This document shows positions 36,932 to 45,115 of a stretch of DNA of 64,000 bases, one piece after another (the first letter of the stretch is position 1; the number at the start of each line of letters is the position of its first letter). Position numbers and translations under genes: made by a program. The stretch is taken from contig NZ_JARJHU010000001.1 of assembly GCF_029269825.1 (NCBI RefSeq), forward strand, positions 1,069,327 to 1,133,326, written 5' to 3'. Source of the stretch: Pedobacter sp. JY14-1. Its GTDB lineage: Bacteria; Bacteroidota; Bacteroidia; Sphingobacteriales; Sphingobacteriaceae. The notes under the pieces are model-generated. The model was not told the origin of the DNA, searched no databases, and saw only the letters and a list, made by a program, of their open reading frames with translations.

Positions 36932-38836
36932 TCACTGTTTAGATTTACCAATGATTCCTTCAACAACCGCAGGATCGAGCAATGTCGAAGTATCGCCCAG
37001 ATTGCTCACATCGCCCTCAGCGATCTTACGCAGGATGCGCCTCATAATCTTGCCCGATCGGGTTTTGGGAAGACCGCTCACAAACAGTATTTTGTCTGGT
37101 TTGGCAATAGGTCCGATTACACGGGTAACAGTCTGGAGGATATCTTTACGGGTCAGGTCCTCATCGCTATGAGTGTTTGGAAAAATGACAAATGCATATA
37201 TTCCTTGTCCCTTTACCTCATGAGGAAAGCCGACTACCGCACTTTCTACGACACCCGCATGCATATTGATCGCATTTTCCACTTCTGCGGTTCCGATGCG
37301 GTGTCCGGATACATTGATCACATCGTCTACCCGTCCTGTAATACGGTAATAGCCGTCCGTGTCCCTAAGGCAACCGTCGCCAGTAAAGTATAAATCTGGA
37401 TAGGCGGAAAAATAAGTCTGCCTGCAGCGTTCATGATCACCATAAGTGGTGCGCAGCATACCTGGCCACGGGAATTTGATGCAGAGATTACCGCTCACCT
37501 CGTTTCCCTCAATTTCCCGGCCCTGCTCATCGACAAGCACAGGTTGTACTCCCGGCAAAGGCAAGGTGGCATAACTGGGTTTGGTCGGCGTGACAAAAGC
37601 AATAGGCGAGATCAGTATGCCGCCGGTTTCTGTTTGCCACCAGGTATCCACTATCGGGCATTTGCCTTTTCCGATGTTTTCGTCAAACCAGTGCCAGGCT
37701 TCCTCATTGATGGGTTCGCCTACAGAACCGAGTACCCTTAAGGAGCTCAGGTCTGCCCCCTGCACCGGCTCCAGCCCGAAACTCATCAATGACCGGATGG
37801 CAGTAGGCGCAGTATACAGGATATTTACCTTATGCTTATCAACAATCTGCCACAGACGTGACGCATCCGGATAGGTCGGCACACCTTCAAACATCAGCGT
37901 AGTAGCACCCTGGGACAGCGGCCCGTAAACAATATAAGAGTGCCCTGTGATCCAGCCGATGTCTGCCGTACAGAAGTAAACTTCGCCCGGCTGATAATTG
38001 AATACATTCGCAAAGGTATAACCTGCATAGACCATATAACCTGCGGTGGTATGGACTACACCTTTAGGTTTTCCCGTAGAACCTGAAGTATACAGAATAA
38101 ACAGCATATCTTCGGCATCCATTTCCTCGGCCGGGCAATCCGTGTCGACTACTTTTACCTCATCTTCCCACCAGATGTCTCGACCTTTAAGCATGGAAAC
38201 GGGGGTACGGGTATGTGTAAGAACGATTACCTTTTGTACGGAAGGACAGGCGATCAGTGCATCGTCGATGACTTCCTTCAACTGAATTTGCTTATTGCCC
38301 CTGAAGGCGCCGTCCGCGGTAATGACGAGTTTGCATTGCGCATCGTTGATCCGGTCGGCGATAGACTTGGCTGAAAAACCGCCGAAGACTACAGAATGGA
38401 CAGCCCCGATACGGGCACAGGCCAGCACGGCGATGGCCAGTTCGGGTACCATCGGCATATAGATGCAGATCCTGTCGCCCTTCTTTACCCCGTTCTTTTT
38501 GAGCACATTGGCAAACCTGCACACCTGTTCATGTAACACCTTATACGTAAGCGTAATGCTTTCCTTCTGCGGATCGTTGGGCTCCCAGATAATGGCAGGT
38601 TTATCGCCATTCTCCTCCAGGTGACGGTCGAGACAGTTTTCGGTAATGTTCAGTCTGGCGCCTTCGAACCATCTGATCTCGGGTGAGCTGAAATTCCAGG
38701 ACAACACTTTGTCCCATTTTTTACGCCACTGAAAATTTCCGGCTACTTCTGCCCAGAAGTCTTCAGGCTGTTCTACACTATACTTATACGTTTTCTGATA
38801 CGCTTCAAATGAGGTGATCTGCATTGCTGATTGCAT
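36932..38836 (-). CDS. acs: acetyl-CoA synthetase (AMP-forming)
   Basis: 634 residues, typical Acs length. Motifs in order: WFEGARLNITENCLDRHL near the N-terminus, FGGFSAKSIADRI, the adenylate-forming P-loop LYTSGSTGKPKGVVHTT, DTWWQTETGG, YFTGDG, RVDDVINVSGHRIGTAEVE, and the C-terminal PKTRSGKIMRRILRKIA carrying the Lys normally controlled by acetylation. It activates acetate to acetyl-CoA in the cytoplasm. A second ATG four codons in (38824) is an alternative start. It is transcribed alone. Confidence 0.97.
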   Translation of the reverse strand: MQSAMQITSFEAYQKTYKYSVEQPEDFWAEVAGNFQWRKKWDKVLSWNFSSPEIRWFEGARLNITENCLDRHLEENGDKPAIIWEPNDPQKESITLTYKVLHEQVCRFANVLKKNGVKKGDRICIYMPMVPELAIAVLACARIGAVHSVVFGGFSAKSIADRINDAQCKLVITADGAFRGNKQIQLKEVIDDALIACPSVQKVIVLTHTRTPVSMLKGRDIWWEDEVKVVDTDCPAEEMDAEDMLFILYTSGSTGKPKGVVHTTAGYMVYAGYTFANVFNYQPGEVYFCTADIGWITGHSYIVYGPLSQGATTLMFEGVPTYPDASRLWQIVDKHKVNILYTAPTAIRSLMSFGLEPVQGADLSSLRVLGSVGEPINEEAWHWFDENIGKGKCPIVDTWWQTETGGILISPIAFVTPTKPSYATLPLPGVQPVLVDEQGREIEGNEVSGNLCIKFPWPGMLRTTYGDHERCRQTYFSAYPDLYFTGDGCLRDTDGYYRITGRVDDVINVSGHRIGTAEVENAINMHAGVVESAVVGFPHEVKGQGIYAFVIFPNTHSDEDLTRKDILQTVTRVIGPIAKPDKILFVSGLPKTRSGKIMRRILRKIAEGDVSNLGDTSTLLDPAVVEGIIGKSKQ

Positions 38837-39251
38837 CGTTGGTTTATACTTTGGTGTGTTATACAGGGTACCGAGGCCGTCTTCCGACCGCGCTGCTCTC
38901 CGAAATCAAACTTACTAAAATTGGGACGAATTGCAACTGCCGGGCCCTACCAAAAGTTTATCCGCGGCTATCCATGCATACATTAATAGCGCCTCAAGCA
39001 GCCATTCTGCATAGTTTCTCCACACCGCGTGCACTAAAAGGTACCCGTTTTGTGCAGGAAGCAGGCATCAGATTCGCCGGAATGGTGTAAAAGCATGGAC
39101 CTTATTTGAGCGCGACTGGCAGAAAGCTGACCAGCAACCAACAGTAAATAAAAAATATTTTGACTGGCAACTTGATGGTTACAAATTTTATACAGATATT
39201 TGCAAACTCTTAAAAAAATAAGAAGAAGAACATTTAACATATAATAAAAGC
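38837..39251. other. 415-nt intergenic region between acs and rpmB
   Basis: It contains the divergent leaders of acs and the rpmB cluster. A start-less open frame of 69 codons (39015-39221, plus strand) ends 30 nt before rpmB. No exact TAnnTTTG element was found in front of rpmB. Confidence 0.5.
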
Positions 39252-39485
39252 ATGTCAAGAGTTTGTGATTTAACCGGAAAAGCAGCGATGACTGGCTTTA
39301 ATGTTTCTCACTCGAACGTTAAAACCAAGCGCAAGTTCTATCCTAACCTGCAGCTTCAGAAATTCTATATTCCTGAGGAAGACCGTTGGATAACACTGAA
39401 AGTATCTACTTCAGCGATCAAGACCATTAACAAGATCGGAATTTCAGAGGCCATCAGCCGCTTCGTTAAAAAAGGACATTTGTAG
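39252..39485 (+). CDS. rpmB: 50S ribosomal protein L28
   Basis: 77 residues. The sequence starts [27 protein letters not shown], the typical L28 N-terminus (C-x-x-TGK and G-x-x-V-S-H-S), and ends with the [14 protein letters not shown] segment. It is the first gene of the L28-L33-DUF4295-ftsY-rimO group. One zinc-type Cys is kept but the full CxxC pairs are absent, as in many Bacteroidota L28. Confidence 0.97.
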   Translation: MSRVCDLTGKAAMTGFNVSHSNVKTKRKFYPNLQLQKFYIPEEDRWITLKVSTSAIKTINKIGISEAISRFVKKGHL

Positions 39486-39492
39486 AAAAACC

Positions 39493-39510
39493 GGTTGATG
39501 TGAATCAACC
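39493..39510 (+). other. hairpin between rpmB and rpmG
   Basis: GGTTGAT-GTGA-ATCAACC forms a perfect 7-bp stem with a 4-nt loop in the 39-nt spacer. It lacks a T-run, so it is not a terminator; mRNA processing or stability is possible. Confidence 0.4.
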
Positions 39511-39524
39511 TTAATCATAAGAAA

Positions 39525-39707
39525 ATGGCAAAAAAAGGTAACAGGGTACAAGTTATATTAGAATGTACAGAGCACAAAACCAGTGGCATGCCTGGTATGT
39601 CAAGATACATTTCTACCAAGAACCGTAAGAATACTACTGAAAGGCTGGAGTTGAAAAAATACAACCCGGTATTGAAGAAGGTAACCGTACATAAAGAAAT
39701 TAAATAA
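39525..39707 (+). CDS. rpmG: 50S ribosomal protein L33
   Basis: 60 residues. [40 protein letters not shown] and the basic C-terminus match L33. Only one of the four zinc-ribbon cysteines remains (Cys14), so this is the zinc-independent form. It lies between rpmB and the DUF4295 gene. Confidence 0.97.
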   Translation: MAKKGNRVQVILECTEHKTSGMPGMSRYISTKNRKNTTERLELKKYNPVLKKVTVHKEIK

Positions 39708-39745
39708 TATACCTGGTTTAACGACCAGACATAATCTATCAGATC

Positions 39746-39910
39746 ATGGCTAAAAAAGTAGTTGCGACCCTGAAAACAGGAAAAGGCAAAGAATATTCGA
39801 AAGTGATTACAATGACCAGATCACCTAAAACAGGTGCTTATTCTTTCAAAGAATCTATCGTTCATAACGATCACATTCAGGATGCTATTTCTTCTGCATC
39901 TAAAAAATAG
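39746..39910 (+). CDS. DUF4295 small ribosome-associated protein
   Basis: 54 residues from ATG 39746 to TAG 39910. It is very basic (MAKKVVATLKTGKGKEYSK, then TRSPKTGAYSFKE) and ends SASKK. This matches DUF4295, a Bacteroidota-specific family always found right after L33. From memory, a Flavobacterium ribosome structure assigned such a protein as a new large-subunit protein (bL38); I cannot verify that here. Position between rpmG and ftsY and size both fit. Confidence 0.88.
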   Translation: MAKKVVATLKTGKGKEYSKVITMTRSPKTGAYSFKESIVHNDHIQDAISSASKK

Positions 39911-39931
39911 TTTTAATTGTAAAACGCATTA

Positions 39932-39964
39932 AAGCCGTCCCTCACTCCGGGAGGGCTTTTTTTG
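39932..39964 (+). terminator. terminator of the L28-L33-DUF4295 transcript
   Basis: Stem AAGCCGTCCC/GGGAGGGCTT (one mismatch) with a 7-nt loop, followed by TTTTTTT. It ends only 16 nt before the ftsY start codon. Confidence 0.82.
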
Positions 39965-39979
39965 TTTGTTATAGCTGCT

Positions 39980-40945
39980 ATGGGCTTATTCGATTTTTTT
40001 AAAAAGAAGGAAACTGCACCTGAGGCACAGGTTGCGCTGGATAAAGGACTGGAAAAGACCAAGGAAGGTTTTTTCAGTAAGATCACCAAAGCCGTAGCAG
40101 GTAAGTCTACGGTTGACGACGATGTACTGGATAATCTCGAAGAGGTATTGGTAACTTCAGATGTAGGAGTAACAACTACCCTGAAGATCATTGACCGTAT
40201 CCAGGCACGTGTAGCCAGGGACAAATACCTGTCTACTTCTGAACTGAATGGCCTGCTGCGTGATGAAATCCAGCAGTTACTGGCCGAGAACAACAGCAAT
40301 GACTTCCGGAACTTTGAATATGGCGGTGCGCACAAACCCTATGTAATCATGGTAGTGGGCGTGAACGGGGTAGGCAAAACGACGACCATCGGCAAACTGG
40401 CACACAAGCTGAAGGCAGAAAACCTAAAAGTGGTTTTAGGTGCGGCAGATACCTTCAGGGCTGCTGCAGTTGATCAGATCAAGCTTTGGGGTGAACGTGT
40501 GGGCACCCGTGTCGTGGCCCAGGCCATGGGTTCAGACCCAGCATCTGTAGCTTTTGACACGTTGCAATCGGCTGTGGCCAACGGCGAGGATGTGGCGATC
40601 ATTGATACTGCCGGACGCCTGCATAATAAGGTAGGATTGATGAACGAACTGGGCAAGATCAAGAAGGTGATGGAAAAGGTGGTGCCTGGTGCGCCGCATG
40701 AAATCCTGCTGGTACTGGACGGCTCTACCGGGCAAAACGCTTTTGAACAGTGCAGGCAGTTTACGGAGGCGACCGATGTGAATGCACTGGCCATTACTAA
40801 ACTGGACGGCACGGCGAAAGGCGGCGTGGTGATCGGCATATCTGATCAGTTCAGGATTCCAGTTAAATATATCGGAGTTGGCGAAGGAGTGAATGATTTA
40901 CAGCTGTTCGACAAAAAGAATTTTGTAGAAAGCTTGTTTAAATAA
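39980..40945 (+). CDS. ftsY: signal recognition particle receptor FtsY
   Basis: 321 residues from ATG 39980 (MGLFDFFKKKE). The frame opens six codons earlier at 39962 inside the terminator T-run, which is rejected. There is almost no acidic A-domain; the N-domain (about 20-100) is followed by the SRP-GTPase G domain: P-loop GVNGVGKT (127-134), DTAGRLHNK (209-217), TKLDGTAKGG (273-282). It docks ribosome-SRP complexes at the inner membrane. rimO follows 35 nt later. With a terminator immediately upstream, expression needs either read-through or a promoter inside the preceding small gene. Confidence 0.97.
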   Translation: MGLFDFFKKKETAPEAQVALDKGLEKTKEGFFSKITKAVAGKSTVDDDVLDNLEEVLVTSDVGVTTTLKIIDRIQARVARDKYLSTSELNGLLRDEIQQLLAENNSNDFRNFEYGGAHKPYVIMVVGVNGVGKTTTIGKLAHKLKAENLKVVLGAADTFRAAAVDQIKLWGERVGTRVVAQAMGSDPASVAFDTLQSAVANGEDVAIIDTAGRLHNKVGLMNELGKIKKVMEKVVPGAPHEILLVLDGSTGQNAFEQCRQFTEATDVNALAITKLDGTAKGGVVIGISDQFRIPVKYIGVGEGVNDLQLFDKKNFVESLFK

Positions 40946-40980
40946 GGATTGGTGACGAAGGATCGTCAAAATAAAAATAC

Positions 40981-42315
40981 ATGAATACGAAGACCTTACC
41001 GGGCAAAACTACTGTGAAACAACCCAAGATCAACGTGATCACGCTTGGTTGCTCAAAAAACCTATACGATTCAGAAGTACTGATGGGCCAGCTTAAGGGC
41101 AACAGCATGAACGTTGTCCACGAAGCAGATAAGGTGGGGAAGGATGACATCGTAGTGATCAACACCTGTGGTTTCATCGATAATGCCAAGCAGGAATCTA
41201 TTGATACGATCCTGCAGTACAGCCAGCTGAAGGAAGCCGGAAAAGTAGGAAAAGTCATCGTAACAGGCTGCTTATCTGAACGCTATAAGCCTGATCTTGA
41301 GGCGGAGATCACCAATGTGGATGCTTATTTCGGAACCAATGACCTGAATAATATCTTACATGAGCTGGGTGCGAACTACCGTCATGAACTGATCGGTGAA
41401 CGTTTGCTGACTACGCCATCGCATTTTGCATACTTTAAGATTGCCGAGGGTTGCAACCGGCCCTGTTCCTTCTGTGCCATCCCCCTGATGCGTGGCAAGC
41501 ATTTGTCCAGAGATATAAATGACTTGGTTACAGAAGCCAAGATACTGGCCGCTGGCGGCACTAAAGAACTTATTCTGATTGCACAGGATCTGACTTATTA
41601 TGGGCTGGATATGTACGGTAAGCGGAATCTTGATGAGCTGTTACGAAGATTGTCTGATGTAAACGGCATCGAATGGATCAGGCTGCAATATGCTTATCCT
41701 TCCGGATTCCCAATGGAAATCCTGGACGTAATGAATGAAAGACAAAACATTTGCAAATACCTGGACATGCCTTTGCAGCACATTACAGACAACATGCTGA
41801 AATCCATGCGCAGGGGCATTACCAAACAAAAGACCACAGATCTGGTGAGCCAGATCAGGGATAAGGTTCCGGATATCGCCATGCGTACAACGCTGATCTG
41901 CGGCTATCCCGGAGAGACTAAAGCTGACTTTGAGGAGATGGCACAGTGGGTAGAGGATACCCGCTTTGACCGGCTAGGTTGCTTTACTTATTCCCATGAG
42001 GAAAAGACGCATGCGTATACGTTGTCAGATGACGTACCGGAAGAGGTGAAGCAGGAACGTGTGGATGCGATCATGGAGATACAGCAAGGCATATCTTATG
42101 AGATTAATCAGAAAAAGGTAGGCCAAAGCTATAAAGTGCTGGTGGACCGTAAGGAAGGTGATTATTTTGTTGGCCGTACGGAATTTGATTCGCCGGAAGT
42201 GGATAATGAGGTACTGATTGACGCAAAAACGGGTTATGCAGCGATAGGTAGCTTCGTTCAGGTGAAGGTAGACCGTGCCGAAGATTTTGACCTCTATGGC
42301 CATATTGTAAAATAA
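40981..42315 (+). CDS. rimO: ribosomal protein S12 methylthiotransferase RimO
   Basis: 444 residues. The N-terminal UPF0004 domain supplies three cluster cysteines (TLGCSKN, NTCGFI, VTGCLSERY). The radical-SAM domain carries CNRPCSFCAIP (CxxxCxxC). A C-terminal TRAM domain (from about 375) is seen in GQSYKVLVDRKEGDYFVGR. It adds a methylthio group to an Asp of ribosomal protein S12 using two 4Fe-4S clusters. The IPLMRGKHLSR wording and TLGCSKN N-terminus separate RimO from MiaB. It is probably co-transcribed with ftsY. Confidence 0.96.
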   Translation: MNTKTLPGKTTVKQPKINVITLGCSKNLYDSEVLMGQLKGNSMNVVHEADKVGKDDIVVINTCGFIDNAKQESIDTILQYSQLKEAGKVGKVIVTGCLSERYKPDLEAEITNVDAYFGTNDLNNILHELGANYRHELIGERLLTTPSHFAYFKIAEGCNRPCSFCAIPLMRGKHLSRDINDLVTEAKILAAGGTKELILIAQDLTYYGLDMYGKRNLDELLRRLSDVNGIEWIRLQYAYPSGFPMEILDVMNERQNICKYLDMPLQHITDNMLKSMRRGITKQKTTDLVSQIRDKVPDIAMRTTLICGYPGETKADFEEMAQWVEDTRFDRLGCFTYSHEEKTHAYTLSDDVPEEVKQERVDAIMEIQQGISYEINQKKVGQSYKVLVDRKEGDYFVGRTEFDSPEVDNEVLIDAKTGYAAIGSFVQVKVDRAEDFDLYGHIVK

Positions 42316-42362
42316 ACCTGCCGGCATGGATGAATTGTCTGAATTAATTTAAATTCGTGCCG

Positions 42363-43955
42363 ATGCAAGCCAAATACATTTCGTACCGGGACACTAATGC
42401 GTTTTCTTCAGTAGTGCTGGACTACCTGGACCGCAAACCAGAGCTAACCGATTTTTACCGCTATACACCTGATAACGCTGGTCTTTCTGAGGCCATTGTC
42501 AAAAGAAACTTCAGAGGTAGCCGGGAATTGCTGGTACGCATGTTAAAAAAGCAATACCTTCCAGAACGGGAAATATTGCCAGCGGTAAGCAGCAATATTG
42601 CGTCGCTGGCCGATGACCGGACCTTTACGGTAACAACCGGGCACCAGCTGAATATCTTTACCGGGCCGCTCTATTTTATTTATAAGATCGTCACTGCGAT
42701 CAACCTGGCGGCACAGTTGAAACGGGAACATCCGGAATACAACTTTGTTCCTGTTTACTGGATGGCAACGGAAGACCACGACTTTGAAGAGATCAACCAT
42801 TTGCAAATAGAAGACCGTAAGCTGACCTGGAACAAGAGTCAGGCAAAAGGTGCTACCGGCAGAATGGGTACAGCTGACATTGAAGAAGTACTGACCGCCT
42901 ACAAAGGCTTTCTGGGTATCGGAGAAAACGGGTTGAAACTGGCCGAAATAGTAGAAAAGGCTTATGCACTCCACCGGAAATTAAGCGATGCAACACGTTC
43001 GCTGGTGAATGCCCTGTTTGGTAAGTATGGTTTGGTCTGCTTAGATGCGGATGAGTCTGAACTGAAACAGCAGTTTGCTGAGGTGGTTTTTCAGGACATT
43101 ACCGGAGAACATAGTTTTAGAAATATCAGCCGCAGCAATGAAGCGCTGGAGGAACTGGGCTACAAACCACAGGTAAACCCTAGGGAGATCAATTTCTTTT
43201 ATATGCTGGATGAGCTTCGTGAGCGCATCGTGCGGGAAGGAGAATTGTTCAAAGTGGTGAATACGGAGATCAGCTTTACAGCAGCTGAATTGCGCGAAGA
43301 GCTGAATAAGCACCCGGAACGCTTCAGCCCTAATGTGGTCATGCGGCCCCTGTACCAGGAATTGGTGCTGCCCAATCTGGCTTATATCGGCGGAGGCGCT
43401 GAGGTGGTCTACTGGCTGCAGTTAAAAAGCAATTTTGAACATTACGGTGTAGATTTTCCTGTATTGCTGCTGCGCAATTCGGCTTTGGTGATTGACCGCA
43501 GGGACGAAACGCGGATGCACCTGATGGGCATTAATTACAAGGATTTGTTTGCTGATACCGAAACGATCAAGAACAATTGGGTCAAAACACATGTACCCTT
43601 GCAATTGGCTTTACCCGATGAGCAACTGGCCATCAGCTGGATCTTTGAACAGATCAAGTTAAGCGCCTTCAAGATTGATAAAACGCTTTCCGTAAGTGCG
43701 GATACGGCAAAGACCCGGACCCTGAAAATGCTTGAAAACCTGGAAAAGAAAATGCTGCGTGCCGAGAAACGTAAACATACCACCTCGCTTGCACAGATCG
43801 AAAAGTTGAAGGAAAGGTTATTTCCCGGTTCGGGCCTGCAGGAACGGGTGGTAAACATTGCCCCTATGTATATCGCTTATGGAGAATCCTTTATCGAAGG
43901 TCTCATAGCTACCTTTAAGCCTCTGGACCGCGAATTTACAGTTCTGTTTGCATGA
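42363..43955 (+). CDS. bshC: bacillithiol biosynthesis cysteine-adding enzyme BshC
   Basis: 530 residues from ATG 42363; a GTG two codons earlier also opens the frame. The core Rossmann-like domain shows VTTGHQLNIFTGPLYFIYK, VPVYWMATEDHDFEEIN and GGGAEVVYWLQLK, which are signatures of BshC (formerly YllA). A C-terminal coiled coil spans about 440-490. BshC is thought to add Cys to GlcN-malate in bacillithiol synthesis. Bacillithiol also occurs in Bacteroidota. The stop overlaps the next gene by 4 nt (ATGA). Confidence 0.93.
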   Translation: MQAKYISYRDTNAFSSVVLDYLDRKPELTDFYRYTPDNAGLSEAIVKRNFRGSRELLVRMLKKQYLPEREILPAVSSNIASLADDRTFTVTTGHQLNIFTGPLYFIYKIVTAINLAAQLKREHPEYNFVPVYWMATEDHDFEEINHLQIEDRKLTWNKSQAKGATGRMGTADIEEVLTAYKGFLGIGENGLKLAEIVEKAYALHRKLSDATRSLVNALFGKYGLVCLDADESELKQQFAEVVFQDITGEHSFRNISRSNEALEELGYKPQVNPREINFFYMLDELRERIVREGELFKVVNTEISFTAAELREELNKHPERFSPNVVMRPLYQELVLPNLAYIGGGAEVVYWLQLKSNFEHYGVDFPVLLLRNSALVIDRRDETRMHLMGINYKDLFADTETIKNNWVKTHVPLQLALPDEQLAISWIFEQIKLSAFKIDKTLSVSADTAKTRTLKMLENLEKKMLRAEKRKHTTSLAQIEKLKERLFPGSGLQERVVNIAPMYIAYGESFIEGLIATFKPLDREFTVLFA

Positions 43956-45052
43956 TATTTCTAACCTTTACCGAGACTGAACTGCGCCGTTTTACGGAAG
44001 CTGTTTTTACGGCAATAGGCTGCGGTGCCGGGCACGCAGCACTGGCTGCTGATGTATTGCTGAAATCTGACCTCCGCGGTATCGACTCTCACGGAGTAGC
44101 CCGGCTAAGCGGCTACGTGCGGCTCTGGGAAAAAAAACGCATTAACGCGCAACCCGACATCCGTATTGTACATGAGACACTCACCACAGCGACCATTGAC
44201 GGTGATGCAGGGTTGGGACTGATCGTAGCCCCTTTTGCAATGAAAGTAGCCATTGAAAAGGCCAAGACCTATGGAAGCGGATGGATATCGGTCAAAAATT
44301 CAAATCATTTCGGCATTGCAGGCTATCACGCATTAATGGCTGTGGAACAGGATATGGTGGGCATCAGCATGACCAACGCCAGTCCGCTGGTCGCGCCCAC
44401 TTATGCCAATGAGCGTCTGCTGGGCACCAACCCAATGTGTTACGCTTTTCCGGCCGGCACCTATCCTCCGGTGGTGGTGGACATGGCCACTGCTGCTGCG
44501 GCTAACGGGAAACTGGAGATTGCGCAGCGCTCCGGTTCAGAGATACCTGAAGGCTGGGTACAAGATGCATCCGGCCTGTCTGCGACCGATCCGCATGAGT
44601 TGAAAAAAGGTGGGTCTCTCCTGCCGCTGGGTAGTGACAAGGAACATGGCAGCCATAAGGGGTATGGGTTGGGAGCTGCGGTAGATATCCTGTCTGCAGT
44701 GCTTTCGGGCGCGAATTATGGGCCCTGGGTACCTCCTTTCGTGGCTTTCCTGGAACCTGCCTCCGACCCGGTAGGTGAAGGTATTGGCCATTTTCTGGGT
44801 GCGATGCGGGTAGATGGGTTCAGACCTGTGGAAGATTTCAAGAGCCATATGGATACCTGGATACGGCGGTTTAAGTCTGCGAAGACAGTAGAACCTGGAC
44901 AGCAGGTAGTAATCCCCGGAGAACCGGAATACGAAGCGGAAGCTCAGCGTCGGCAAAACGGCATTCCACTGATAGACATAGTGGTCAGAGACCTGAATGA
45001 ACTGGCGGAGAAACTGGGGATAGAGCGGTTGAGCGCGCGAGAAATTTCATAA
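43952..45052 (+). CDS. Ldh family NAD(P)-dependent oxidoreductase (malate/lactate type 2)
   Basis: 366 residues. The type-2 malate/L-lactate dehydrogenase fold (not the classical LDH/MDH) is shown by LKSDLRGIDSHGVARL, GLGLIVAPFAM, NSNHFGIAGYHALMA, LLGTNPMCYAFPA and HKGYGLGAAVDILSAVLSG. These enzymes reduce or oxidise 2-hydroxy acids with NAD(P). The substrate here (malate, lactate, ureidoglycolate or another) is not fixed by what I can see. It is translationally coupled to bshC. A strong terminator lies 4 nt after the stop. Confidence 0.9.
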   Translation: MIFLTFTETELRRFTEAVFTAIGCGAGHAALAADVLLKSDLRGIDSHGVARLSGYVRLWEKKRINAQPDIRIVHETLTTATIDGDAGLGLIVAPFAMKVAIEKAKTYGSGWISVKNSNHFGIAGYHALMAVEQDMVGISMTNASPLVAPTYANERLLGTNPMCYAFPAGTYPPVVVDMATAAAANGKLEIAQRSGSEIPEGWVQDASGLSATDPHELKKGGSLLPLGSDKEHGSHKGYGLGAAVDILSAVLSGANYGPWVPPFVAFLEPASDPVGEGIGHFLGAMRVDGFRPVEDFKSHMDTWIRRFKSAKTVEPGQQVVIPGEPEYEAEAQRRQNGIPLIDIVVRDLNELAEKLGIERLSAREIS

Positions 45053-45056
45053 AATA

Positions 45057-45089
45057 AACAAGGGCTGTCCTCATCGGACAGCCCTTGTT
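45057..45089. terminator. bidirectional terminator between ldh-like and susD-like genes
   Basis: Perfect 14-bp stem AACAAGGGCTGTCC/GGACAGCCCTTGTT with a 5-nt loop, AT-rich on both sides. It ends transcripts of the two convergent genes. Confidence 0.88.
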
Positions 45090-45115
45090 CTACCAGCAGG
45101 TACTGATGCGCTTTT

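Noticed and set aside
38824..39090. 88-codon frame spanning the acs start and intergenic region
   Set aside because: Overlaps the acs N-terminus in antisense and has no protein-like features.
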